The position numbers and the translations under genes are program-made. From NCBI GenBank assembly GCA_021324155.1, contig JAJPJQ010000040.1, forward strand, positions 1 through 64,000: a stretch of 64,000 bases of DNA, written 5' to 3'. This DNA is from Pseudomonadota bacterium (GTDB lineage: Bacteria > Desulfobacterota > Binatia > UBA9968). The notes beneath the pieces were generated by a model that saw only the letters and a list, made by a program, of their open reading frames with translations, was not told where the DNA came from and made no database searches. Below, one piece after another: positions 26,761 to 34,975 of this stretch (position 1 is its first letter; each line of letters opens with the position of its first letter).

Positions 26761-27872
26761 ATCGTCAGTCCTCTTATCGCCAGCTGCGCGCTCGCCGTTT
26801 CGACATAATCGTCGGCGGCGCGGCCCTCGAGCCATTCGGATAATTCCAAGATGCCGTCCTCCAGCTCGACCTTCGGACTGTAGCCGAGAATCGAACGCGC
26901 GAGGCTTATGTCGGCGAAGCAGTGGCGTATATCCCCCATGCGGTATTTGCCGACGATTACGGGTTCGATCTCTTTATTGAGAGCGTGCGCCATGCACTCG
27001 GCGATTTCGCGGATTGTATAAGCGCGGCCGCTGCCGATATTGAAGACGCGATCCTCCACACCGGGCGTCTCGAGACACAGCCGGCACGCGCGCGCAACGT
27101 CGTGCGCGCTGACGAAGTCGCGCTTCTGCAGACCGTCTTCGAAAATCAACGGCGGTTTGTCGTTCAGGTAGCGCGAAGCGAAAATCGCGAGCACGCCTGT
27201 GTACGGATTCGACAGCGACTGTCGCGGACCGTAGACGTTGAAGAAGCGTAGCGCGACCGTCGGTATATTGTAGGCGCGCCCGATCATCAGGCACATCCGC
27301 TCCTGCACATACTTCGACAGCGCGTACACGGAGCTCAGGCACGGCGTTTTCGTTTCCGGCGTCGGAACCGGAACGAGCGGCCGCTTCTCCTCGTCGAGCA
27401 GCTCCCACATGCCGCGCTTGAGCTGGTCGATGGTGCGATCCGGCGCCGAGCGGACGCGGCCGTCGACACCGCGATAGAGTCCTTCGCCGTAAATGCTCAT
27501 GCTCGACGCAACAATCAATTTCTCAACCGGGCTTTTGATGAGTGCCTCCATCAGCGCCGCGGTGCCGAGGTCGTTGACGCCGGTGTAGCGCTCGACTTCA
27601 TACATGCTCTGGCCGACGCCGACGGCGGCGGCAAAGTGATAGACCGCGTCGACGCCGCGCAGCGCGCGGTCGAGCTTGTCGCGATCGCGGACGTCGCCGA
27701 CGATGATTTCGATGTCTTTGTCGAGATAGGCGGGCGGCGCCTGCGACTCGCCGTGAACCTGCGCCGACATGCAGTCCATCGCCGTAACGCGATGGCCGTG
27801 CTCCAATAGTTCATCCGCGACGTGCGAGCCGATAAAACCGGCGCCGCCGGTGATCAAAATCCGTTTGCTCAT
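26757..27872 (-). CDS. NAD-dependent epimerase/dehydratase
   Basis: 371 aa starting MSKRILITGGAGFIGSHV; the glycine-rich NAD site is at residues 9-15. YHFAAAVGVGQSMYEVERYT and IVASSMSIYGEG precede the catalytic YALSK (about residues 180-184). RFFNVYGPRQSLSNPY and the C-terminal substrate domain are typical of UDP-glucose 4-epimerase and UDP-glucuronate decarboxylase-like extended SDRs. First gene of the leftward cluster; the promoter should lie in the 325-bp region upstream. Exact sugar unknown. Confidence 0.9.
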   Translation of the reverse strand: MSKRILITGGAGFIGSHVADELLEHGHRVTAMDCMSAQVHGESQAPPAYLDKDIEIIVGDVRDRDKLDRALRGVDAVYHFAAAVGVGQSMYEVERYTGVNDLGTAALMEALIKSPVEKLIVASSMSIYGEGLYRGVDGRVRSAPDRTIDQLKRGMWELLDEEKRPLVPVPTPETKTPCLSSVYALSKYVQERMCLMIGRAYNIPTVALRFFNVYGPRQSLSNPYTGVLAIFASRYLNDKPPLIFEDGLQKRDFVSAHDVARACRLCLETPGVEDRVFNIGSGRAYTIREIAECMAHALNKEIEPVIVGKYRMGDIRHCFADISLARSILGYSPKVELEDGILELSEWLEGRAADDYVETASAQLAIRGLTI

Positions 27873-28197
27873 TTCTGCAGTACCGCTCCTGGTGTGTTTG
27901 CGCGCGCATCGGCGCACTCTTATTTTTGTTGCAAGCATGGCTGCTGCTGCATAGTCGGGGCATTGCTCCCTTTCCACTTTCGGAAATCCTCCAATCGGGT
28001 AAATGCGCGGGAGTAATCCCCGCAAGCGCGTAAAATGCGCTAACGCTTCCGATGCGTTTAACCGGTATCGGGTAAATTCCCTTACTGAATTGAGTGTTAG
28101 CCTTATTGTTCCTGCGCGACGCGCGACGGTACTCTAATTCTCTATGGCACTGGCGGGACCAGCGATGTGTGTACCGGTGGTATTTCCGTGAACGCAG
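27873..28197. promoter_or_regulatory. Divergent intergenic region (probable promoters of glycan cluster and CDF gene)
   Basis: 325 bases with no credible gene. It must hold the leftward promoter of the 18.8-kb cluster and the rightward promoter of the cation transporter. The 11-mer ATCGGGTAAAT occurs twice as a direct repeat (27994-28004 and 28067-28077, 73 bp apart), and AGCGCG-TAAAATGCGCT lies between. These could be regulator sites. I could not pick a -35/-10 pair with confidence. Confidence 0.35.
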
Positions 28198-29133
28198 GTG
28201 AAACCGGAATCCACCACGGCGATTTACGCGGCGATCGCCGCCAATCTCGCGATCGCGACGAGCAAGTTCGTCGCTGCGACGCTCACGGGCAGCGCGGCGA
28301 TGGTCGCCGAAGGCGTCCATTCGCTCGTCGATACCGGCAATGGGGCGCTGCTGCTGCTCGGCCGTCGTTTGAGCCGTCAGCCCGCCGACGCCGCGCATCC
28401 GTTTGGTTACGGCAAAGAGTTGTATTTTTGGACGTTGATCGTCGCCATCGTAATCTTCGGCATCGGCGGCGGCGTATCGATTTACGAAGGGATCCTGCAT
28501 TTGTGGCATCCGGTCGAGTTTCAAAATGCGATCTGGAACTATGCAGTACTGGGGTTCGCGTTTGTGGCTGAAGGCATCTCGTTTATGTTCGCGAGCAAGG
28601 CATTCATCGCCGAGAAGGGCGAGCGGGGCATCTGGCGCACGGTGCGCGCGAGCAAGGACCCAACGACGTTCGCCGTTCTCTTCGAAGACGGCGCGGCGAT
28701 ATTGGGACTCGTCGTCGCATATATCGGCGTCTTCCTTGCGCACCGGCTGCAAAATCCCCATTTCGACGCCGGCGCCTCAATCGTGATCGGCCTGATCCTC
28801 GCGACTGTTGCGGTGGTGCTCGCCTACGAGAGCAAAGGCCTGCTGGTCGGCGAGGCGGTCGATCCCGAAATGCTGCGCGATATCCATCGGCTCGCGCAGT
28901 CCGAGCCCGGAGTCCTCAAGGTGAACCGCGCGATGACGATGTATTTCGGCCCCGAGACGATTCTCCTCGCGATGGACATCCGTTTCCGCCTCGACCTATC
29001 GGCTGCGGAGCTGGAGCGCACCGTCGATCGCGTGGAGAAAAAAATTCACGACCGCCATCCGGAAGTGAAGCACATCTTCATCGAGGCCGATTCGATCGCG
29101 CCAAACCGGAGGACGGGAAGCGGGGCCGCGTAA
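28198..29133 (+). CDS. Cation diffusion facilitator (CDF) transporter
   Basis: 311 aa from GTG 28198. Six membrane helices: the second carries the metal-site pattern GVHSLVDTGN (HxxxD), and the fifth has LFEDGAAILG, where the usual HxxxD is ExxxA/ED, so the metal site is atypical. The cytoplasmic C-terminal domain (GVLKVNRAMTMYFGPETI ... HPEVKHIFIEAD) is the usual CDF dimer domain. Expected role: export of a divalent metal by proton exchange. Metal not predictable. Confidence 0.9.
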   Translation: MKPESTTAIYAAIAANLAIATSKFVAATLTGSAAMVAEGVHSLVDTGNGALLLLGRRLSRQPADAAHPFGYGKELYFWTLIVAIVIFGIGGGVSIYEGILHLWHPVEFQNAIWNYAVLGFAFVAEGISFMFASKAFIAEKGERGIWRTVRASKDPTTFAVLFEDGAAILGLVVAYIGVFLAHRLQNPHFDAGASIVIGLILATVAVVLAYESKGLLVGEAVDPEMLRDIHRLAQSEPGVLKVNRAMTMYFGPETILLAMDIRFRLDLSAAELERTVDRVEKKIHDRHPEVKHIFIEADSIAPNRRTGSGAA

Positions 29134-29171
29134 AGCGGAAGGCTGTGCAATATTGTTATTAAGGAGGCAAC

Positions 29172-29993
29172 ATGAATACCCGAAAAAAGAAGATCATCGA
29201 CTCGCTGTCGGAGGAGCTGCATGAGCGTCGGCTCGCGATCGTCGGCGGCGTCGATAACACCGAAGGAGAGCTAAAAAATATCACCGAAGAACAGGAAGCG
29301 GAACTCGAGGAGGAGGCGCAAAAAGACCGGATCGCGACCGTGCTCGAACATCTGAGCAACCGCGATCGCCAGGCGCTGGAGGAGATCGACGAAGCGCTCC
29401 TGCGAATCGTCCAAGGCACGTACGGCAAATGCCTTTCGTGCGGCAGGTACATCGCGCTGGCGCGGCTGCGCGCGGTTCCGACCACGCGGCTCTGCATCGA
29501 CTGCGCGCGCGCGCACGAAGGCAGAGGCGCTTCCGCTGGCGAGGAAGTCGCCGAGGGCAGCGGCTTGCCCGCCGACCTGAGCTTGCTCGACGACGAAGAG
29601 ATCGAGGCGGCGCTCAATGACATGGTGCGCGATGCCGGCAACGTCGATATGGACGAGCTGCATATCTCCAGCCGCGACGGCGTCATACACCTCGAGGGCA
29701 CGGTGCCGAGCGAGCGGCAGCATCAGATGGTGACCGAGCTGTTGCAGGACGTGGCGGGCATCGGCGAGGTCGTCGACCATCTCGAGGTGCAAAGGACATC
29801 CTGGGAAAAAGGCGATCGGTCGAAGCGGCAATCGGCCGCGGAGCGTCCCGCGGGCGATGACGAAAGTGAGACCGAGGACGTTACGCGCGCGCGCGGCGAC
29901 GCGAGCTCGCCGTATCGCCCGCCGACAACGCCGCCGCCGCTCAGAAAACCCCGCGAGCCGCGCGGCCGCGGGCGGCGGGCGCGCGCCTCGTGA
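29172..29993 (+). CDS. TraR/DksA-type zinc finger fused to BON domain
   Basis: 273 aa; AAGGAGG before the ATG. Residues 1-75 form an acidic helical region. A C4 zinc finger follows with Cys 87, 90, 108 and 111 (CLSCGRY ... RLCIDC), the TraR/DksA arrangement. After an acidic linker, residues about 143-208 read as a BON domain (DEEIEAALNDMVRDAG, ISSRDGVIHLEGTV, VVDHLEVQ). The last 65 residues are Arg/Pro/Ser-rich and disordered. DksA-type proteins bind RNA polymerase; BON domains usually bind membranes or ligands. The combination is unusual. Confidence 0.85.
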   Translation: MNTRKKKIIDSLSEELHERRLAIVGGVDNTEGELKNITEEQEAELEEEAQKDRIATVLEHLSNRDRQALEEIDEALLRIVQGTYGKCLSCGRYIALARLRAVPTTRLCIDCARAHEGRGASAGEEVAEGSGLPADLSLLDDEEIEAALNDMVRDAGNVDMDELHISSRDGVIHLEGTVPSERQHQMVTELLQDVAGIGEVVDHLEVQRTSWEKGDRSKRQSAAERPAGDDESETEDVTRARGDASSPYRPPTTPPPLRKPREPRGRGRRARAS

Positions 29994-30031
29994 GTTGCAA
30001 CGGGCGTTCTTTGCGCTAGTCTTGAAAGGCT

Positions 30032-30988
30032 ATGCGCCTGACGGAACGGTCGCTCGATGCGCTGCGCGCCACATTGTTAAGCGGGGACCGTCGGGTCTCC
30101 GCTCAAACGCTGAACCGCCTGAAGCGCGACCCGCGGCGCGGCGCGCGGCTGCTCTACGAGGTCCTCAAGCGCAAACACGAGAAGGAGCGCGCCGAGCGTC
30201 TGCGGCTCGACAGCATGCTGAATTTCGAGCGCGTGCTGTGGAAGTCGGGCGTGCGCGCGGTCGCCGGCGTCGACGAAGCCGGCACCGGTCCGCTCGCCGG
30301 TCCGGTGGTCGCAGCCGCCGTGGTCTTTTCACCGGGCGTCGAGATCCCAGGCATGAACGATTCGAAGCAGCTCGACGCCGCCGCGCGCGCCGAGCTGGAG
30401 CGAGTCATCCGGCGCGCGGCGACCGCCGTCGCGATCGGTATCGCGGAGGTGGGCGAGATCGACGACATCAATATCTATCAGGCCGCGCTGCTCGCCATGC
30501 GCCGCGCGGTCGAGGGACTGCCGTCGGCGCCGGAGCACCTTTTGGTCGACGCGCGGACGGTCCCGGACGTCGCGATGCCGCAGAACGCTTTTTTCAAAGG
30601 CGACGGCATCAACTTCTCGATCGCCGCCGCGTCGATCATCGCCAAGACACACCGCGATCGGCTGATGGAGCAGCTGGAGCAGACCTATCCGGGCTACGGG
30701 TTTACGCGCCACAAGGGTTACGGCACTCCGGAGCACCAGGAGGCGATCCGCCGGCTCGGGCCGTCGCCGGTCCACCGGCTCTCTTTCGGTCTCATCCGCG
30801 AGCTCTGCGGTGAGTTCTCACCGCTCTTTTATACGCTGAAGCGACGGCTCGAGACATCCGATACGCCGGAGGCGCTCTCGAGCTTCGAAGCGGCGATGAA
30901 AGAAGCCGACGCCGCGCTCGAAGAGCGCGAGCAGCGAAAGCTCAAGATCATGCTGATCCGCCGCTGGAAGACGGTCAAAATACCATGA
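30032..30988 (+). CDS. rnhB: Ribonuclease HII with extensions
   Basis: 318 aa against about 200 for E. coli RnhB. Catalytic D81-E82 lie in AGVDEAGTGPLAGPVV (usual DEAGRG; Arg is Thr here), the next acidic site is in LLVDARTVPD, and SIAAASIIAKTHRD carries the last Asp; HKGYGTPEHQEA is the typical C-terminal motif. The N-terminal 75 residues (LTERSLDALRATLLSG) resemble the accessory N-domain of some RNases HII/HIII. About 45 extra residues follow the core. Cleaves RNA in RNA-DNA hybrids. Overlaps the next gene by 4 nt. Confidence 0.93.
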   Translation: MRLTERSLDALRATLLSGDRRVSAQTLNRLKRDPRRGARLLYEVLKRKHEKERAERLRLDSMLNFERVLWKSGVRAVAGVDEAGTGPLAGPVVAAAVVFSPGVEIPGMNDSKQLDAAARAELERVIRRAATAVAIGIAEVGEIDDINIYQAALLAMRRAVEGLPSAPEHLLVDARTVPDVAMPQNAFFKGDGINFSIAAASIIAKTHRDRLMEQLEQTYPGYGFTRHKGYGTPEHQEAIRRLGPSPVHRLSFGLIRELCGEFSPLFYTLKRRLETSDTPEALSSFEAAMKEADAALEEREQRKLKIMLIRRWKTVKIP

Positions 30989-31635
30989 TCCAAGCCGTTT
31001 TCTTCGATATCGACGGAACCTTGATGGATACGAATTATCTGCACGTCGAAGCCTGGTCGGACGCCTTTGAAAAAATTGGCCGCACGATTCCGCGGCGCGA
31101 AATTCATCGGGAGGTCGGCAAAAGCGGCAAGAAGATGCTCCAGGATTTTCACATCGACGAAGACGACGCGAAAAAGGCCGACAAGCTGCACAGCAAGCTT
31201 TATAAAAATCTCCAGCGCAAGGGCAAGCCGCTGCCCGGCGCGTGCGACCTCATCGCGGCGCTCAAAGACCGGGGCTTGAGCATTTGGTTCGCGACGAGCG
31301 CGAAGCCCGAGGAGCTTGAGCATACCATGAAGGAGCTCGGCGCCGAGGATCTCACCGACATGATCGTGAGCTCGGCGGACGTCGAAGAAGGCAAGCCCGA
31401 GCCGGACGTCTTCCAGCTCGCGCTCGAAAGGGCGGGCGTCGCGGCCGACGAGGCCATCGCGCTCGGCGACACGATCTGGGATATCGAGGCCGCCGAGCGC
31501 ACCGGCATAAAGACGGCCGTCGTACTCACCGGCGGCGCCTTCGGTCGAGAGGAGCTGGAGAAAGCTGGCGCCGTCGCCGTCTACCGCGACTGCGCCGACG
31601 CGCTCAAGTCCGGATTCCCCGCGAAACTCAAATAG
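30985..31635 (+). CDS. HAD family phosphatase
   Basis: 216 aa; overlaps rnhB by 4 nt. Motif I FFDIDGTLMDTN, motif II FATSAKPEELEH, motif III GKPEPDVFQLALE, motif IV ALGDTIWDIEAAER. Helical cap between motifs I and II. Matches phosphoglycolate-phosphatase/beta-phosphoglucomutase-like enzymes. Substrate not predictable; expressed with RNase HII. Confidence 0.9.
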   Translation: MIQAVFFDIDGTLMDTNYLHVEAWSDAFEKIGRTIPRREIHREVGKSGKKMLQDFHIDEDDAKKADKLHSKLYKNLQRKGKPLPGACDLIAALKDRGLSIWFATSAKPEELEHTMKELGAEDLTDMIVSSADVEEGKPEPDVFQLALERAGVAADEAIALGDTIWDIEAAERTGIKTAVVLTGGAFGREELEKAGAVAVYRDCADALKSGFPAKLK

Positions 31636-31636
31636 C

Positions 31637-32170
31637 TCAAGTCTTTTGCGTCCCCATCGCCCGTTTGACCAGCGTCGCCGTGATGCCGGCGAGCGCGGCC
31701 TTTGCCAGCGGGCTCGAAAGCAATCCGCCGACGCCGCTCGAAGCTGTAGAATCCGGCTGCGTGCGTCCTGTCGAGCTCGCCTGCGGACCTCCCGTGAAGC
31801 TGCTGAAAATCTCGCGAATCAGACCTGGCTGCTCGTGCAGTTTCGTCGTCGCTTGGGAAAGCCAGTCCACGTCGCCACCGCCTGCCGCGGGCCCCGAAGG
31901 CGGCAACTGAATTTGGATCCCGCGATTCTGAGCCTGCTCTTGTATGCCGCGTGCGAATTCGGCGCGCTGCTCGGGAGTTAGACGCTCGAACGCTGCGCGC
32001 GCCGCCTGCTCGTAATCGCTCGAAGAGACGCTGTGAGCGACCGCGCCGTAGCGATCCAGCACCTCCTCGTCGGAGTATCCTTCCCACGGCGCGCCCTGAT
32101 TGTAGCGGTTGACGAAATTTTCGTATTCGGGGCGATTTTGGATCGCCTTGAATATATCAGCTAAGGCCAT
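31637..32170 (-). CDS. Conserved hypothetical protein
   Basis: 177 aa, soluble. N-terminal half helical and charged (LADIFKAIQNRPEYENFV, YEQAARAAFERLTPEQRAEF); middle Pro/Gly/Gln-rich; C-terminus a short hydrophobic helix (LAKAALAGITATLVKRAMG). AGGAGG lies before the ATG. Ends two bases from the convergent HAD gene. I do not recognise the family. Followed leftward by 175 non-coding bases. Confidence 0.7.
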   Translation of the reverse strand: MALADIFKAIQNRPEYENFVNRYNQGAPWEGYSDEEVLDRYGAVAHSVSSSDYEQAARAAFERLTPEQRAEFARGIQEQAQNRGIQIQLPPSGPAAGGGDVDWLSQATTKLHEQPGLIREIFSSFTGGPQASSTGRTQPDSTASSGVGGLLSSPLAKAALAGITATLVKRAMGTQKT

Positions 32171-32345
32171 AAAACCTCCTATGAAAAAATATAATTGAGC
32201 TGTTTTCGTCTGGGAAATTCGACGGAGTTATTTTCGGCTAAGACCTATTACGTCTCGCCGTCAATCGAGATGATTCCCGACGAAGGTTAAGCGGGAGCTA
32301 TGGAATAACCGATGAAGCGGAGGCTGTCGGCGGCCGCCAAAATCG

Positions 32346-33776
32346 TCACCGCGGCGCGCGCCTAAAGCACTCTTTCAGCGCTTTTCGCGCCGCGAAGTAG
32401 CCGCACATGCCGTGGACTCCGCCGCCGGGAGGTGTCGAGGCGGAACAAAGATAAAGCCCTTTGGCCGGCGTCGCGTAGAGCCGCCGCGTCGGGCGAAAAA
32501 AAAATTGATCCAGAGTCGCGGCGCCCCCATTGATATCGCCGCCGACGAGATTCGCATTGTGCGACTCCATCTCGGCCGGGGATAGGGAGCGGTGCGCGAG
32601 CACCCGCGCGCGGAAGCCGGGCGCGAAGCGCTCGATTTGCGCGGCGATCTTTTCCGTCATGTCTTCCTTCGACCCGTGCGGCACGTGACAGTAGCTCCAG
32701 AGCGTATGTTTTCCCGCCGGCGCGCGCGACGAATCGAAGAGCGAAGGCTGCGCGACGAGCACGAAGGGCCGCTCGCGGGATTTTCCCTCCCAGACGGCGC
32801 GCTCGGATTCGGCGATCTCCTCCAGCGTGCCGCCGAGGTGAACGGTGCCGGCGCGCCGGCACGCCTCGTTTTTCCAGGGCACCGGCGCGTCGAGAGCCCA
32901 ATCGATTTTGAAGGCGCCCATCCCATAGCGGTAGCGGACGAGACGGGCGCGAAAATAATGCGGCAGCGTGTGGCCGGCGATATTGAGCAGCTGCCGCGGC
33001 GTCACATCGCAGAGAACCGCGCTCGCTTCCGGGAGCTCGTCGAGCGATTCGACGCGCTTGCCGGCCACGATCTCGCCGCCCAGCGAGCGCAGGTAGGCGG
33101 CCAGCGCGTCGGCGATTCGCTGCGCGCCGCCGCGGGGCACCGGCCAGCCCACCGCATGAGCCGCCGCGCCCAGGACCAATGCGAAGCCGGCGGTGAGAGA
33201 ATATTCGAGCGGCAGCATCGCGTGCGCCGCGAGGCCGGCGAAAAGCGCCCGCGCTTTGACATCGCGAAAATGTTTGTCCGCGACCGCGCGCGCTGAGCGC
33301 AGCGCGCGCCTGCCGAAAGCGAGCATAGCAAGCGGATGCGCCGGCAAGCGCGGCGGTGCGAGAAAATCCACCAACAGCCGCTCCCAGTTTTGCGTGATCG
33401 GCTCGAATAATTTCCGGTACGCTTCGGCGTCGCCGCCGAGACCGGCCGCGGTCGCGCGCACAGAGCGCTCGAGGACCGCGGCCGAGCCATCGTCGAGAGG
33501 GTGAGCGGCCGCTATCGGCGGCGAGATCCATTCGAGGCCGTATTCCGCGAGCGGCAGCTCGCGGAAAAAGGGAGAAGCCGCCGCGAGCGGATGAACCGCC
33601 GAGCACACATCGTGGACGAAGCCCGGCAGCGTTAATTCCGCCGAGCGCGCGCCGCCGCCGATGACGTTTTCCGCCTCGAAAACGAGGACCGAGCGGCCCG
33701 CGCGTGCAACCATAATGGCCGCGGCAAGACCGTTTGGCCCGGCGCCGATAACGACGGCATCGTAGGCGCGATTCAC
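32346..33776 (-). CDS. FAD-dependent oxidoreductase, phytoene desaturase-like
   Basis: 476 aa. FAD dinucleotide motif AVVIGAGPNGLAAAIMVARA at residues 6-25, then VFEAENVIGGGARS, the CrtI-type second loop. Middle: GGAQRIADALAAYLRSLGG, the substrate-binding domain start. C-terminal STPPGGGVHGMCGYFAA matches the FAD-binding end of the CrtI/amine-oxidase superfamily. Likely oxidises or isomerises a carotenoid or other isoprenoid, but many members have unknown substrates. No crt genes nearby. Confidence 0.88.
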   Translation of the reverse strand: MNRAYDAVVIGAGPNGLAAAIMVARAGRSVLVFEAENVIGGGARSAELTLPGFVHDVCSAVHPLAAASPFFRELPLAEYGLEWISPPIAAAHPLDDGSAAVLERSVRATAAGLGGDAEAYRKLFEPITQNWERLLVDFLAPPRLPAHPLAMLAFGRRALRSARAVADKHFRDVKARALFAGLAAHAMLPLEYSLTAGFALVLGAAAHAVGWPVPRGGAQRIADALAAYLRSLGGEIVAGKRVESLDELPEASAVLCDVTPRQLLNIAGHTLPHYFRARLVRYRYGMGAFKIDWALDAPVPWKNEACRRAGTVHLGGTLEEIAESERAVWEGKSRERPFVLVAQPSLFDSSRAPAGKHTLWSYCHVPHGSKEDMTEKIAAQIERFAPGFRARVLAHRSLSPAEMESHNANLVGGDINGGAATLDQFFFRPTRRLYATPAKGLYLCSASTPPGGGVHGMCGYFAARKALKECFRRAPR

Positions 33777-33950
33777 GACGCATCAAGATGGCATGATTCC
33801 CTAGGCGAAGCCAGAAACGACTTCGAAACCGCGTATTGGACCGACCCTGCTTTGGTGTTTTAGTTTGAAGCGCAGTATGCGCTAGCGGACGGCTCGAGCA
33901 GTTCGACAAACAACGCCAAAAGTGGAATAATGACCTAAAATTAAGCACTT

Positions 33951-34949
33951 ATGCCTGAACTTCGAAAAGATCCGGTGATCGGTCGCTGGGTGATTATCTC
34001 GACCGAGCGCGCCAAGCGGCCGGCGGCGACCGAGCGGCCGAAGCCGCCGCCGCGTCCCGGCCCGTGTCCCTTCTGCGAGGGCAACGAGGCGATGACGCCG
34101 CCGGAAATCGCCGCCTACCGTCCCGAGGGATCGCAGCGCGACGGCCCCGGCTGGACGCTGCGCGTCGTCCCGAATAAATTTCCGGCGCTCATGATCGAGG
34201 GCAGCCTCGAGCGCCGGGGTGAAGGCGTTTACGACTTGATAAACGGCATCGGCGCGCACGAGGTCATCATCGAGACGCCGGCGCATGAGACCAACGTCGG
34301 CGCGCTGAAAGAGAAGCAATTCGAGGAACTCTTATGGGCCTATCGCGACCGCATTCTCGATTTGCGCGAGGATAAGCGCTTCCGTTACGTCCTGATTTTC
34401 AAGAATCAGGGCGCCGAGGCCGGCGCGACGATGGAGCACACGCATTCGCAGCTGATCGCGCTGCCGATCGTTCCGCGCACCGTCAGCGACGAGCTCGTCG
34501 GCGCGCAGGAATATTACAAGTACAAAGAGCGCTGCATTTACTGCGACATCGTCCGCCAGGAGGTCGAGGATCGCCTGCGGATCGTGAGCGAGAACGAGAG
34601 CTTCGTCGTCATCTGTCCATTCGCGCCGCGCTTTCCGTTCGAGACCTGGATTCTTCCCAAAAAACACTCCTCGTACTTCGAGCATGCCTCGAAGATCGAA
34701 TACATCGATCTCGCGCGCGCGCTGAGGGAGACGGTCGTGCGTCTCAACCGCACGCTGAGCGATCCGCCATTTAATTACCTCGTGCATTCGATGCCGTTCC
34801 AGGAGATGGAAAACGGCCACTACCACTGGCACATGGAGGTCATGCCGAAACTCACGCAGGTGGCGGGCTTCGAGTGGGGCACGGGCTTCTACATCAATCC
34901 GATGCCGCCGGAGATGGCAGCGCAGCTGCTGCGCGAGGTCGTGCTCTAA
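33951..34949 (+). CDS. galT: Galactose-1-phosphate uridylyltransferase
   Basis: 332 aa. The N-domain zinc pair is CPFC at residues 39-42, and a further RCIYC is near 197. The catalytic HIT-like motif HYHWHMEV is at about 287-294; the middle His carries the uridylyl group. KNQGAEAGATMEHTHSQL (about 152) is the conserved hinge with the second HxH. Length is normal for bacterial GalT-2-type enzymes. Transfers UMP between UDP-glucose and galactose-1-phosphate (ADP-glucose analogues are also possible). Directly followed by glgA, linking it to glycogen/glucan metabolism. Confidence 0.92.
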   Translation: MPELRKDPVIGRWVIISTERAKRPAATERPKPPPRPGPCPFCEGNEAMTPPEIAAYRPEGSQRDGPGWTLRVVPNKFPALMIEGSLERRGEGVYDLINGIGAHEVIIETPAHETNVGALKEKQFEELLWAYRDRILDLREDKRFRYVLIFKNQGAEAGATMEHTHSQLIALPIVPRTVSDELVGAQEYYKYKERCIYCDIVRQEVEDRLRIVSENESFVVICPFAPRFPFETWILPKKHSSYFEHASKIEYIDLARALRETVVRLNRTLSDPPFNYLVHSMPFQEMENGHYHWHMEVMPKLTQVAGFEWGTGFYINPMPPEMAAQLLREVVL

Positions 34950-34975
34950 TTCCCGTCAGCCGCGTCCTCTTCTTT

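Noticed and set aside
24676-26808. A 700-codon open frame on the plus strand
   Set aside because: It is antisense to the GH-epimerase fusion, whose domains are clear. Long antisense frames are expected from GC-rich third positions.
27811-28761. A 316-codon frame on the minus strand across the cluster start
   Set aside because: It runs antisense through the CDF transporter and the intergenic region and has no recognisable domain.
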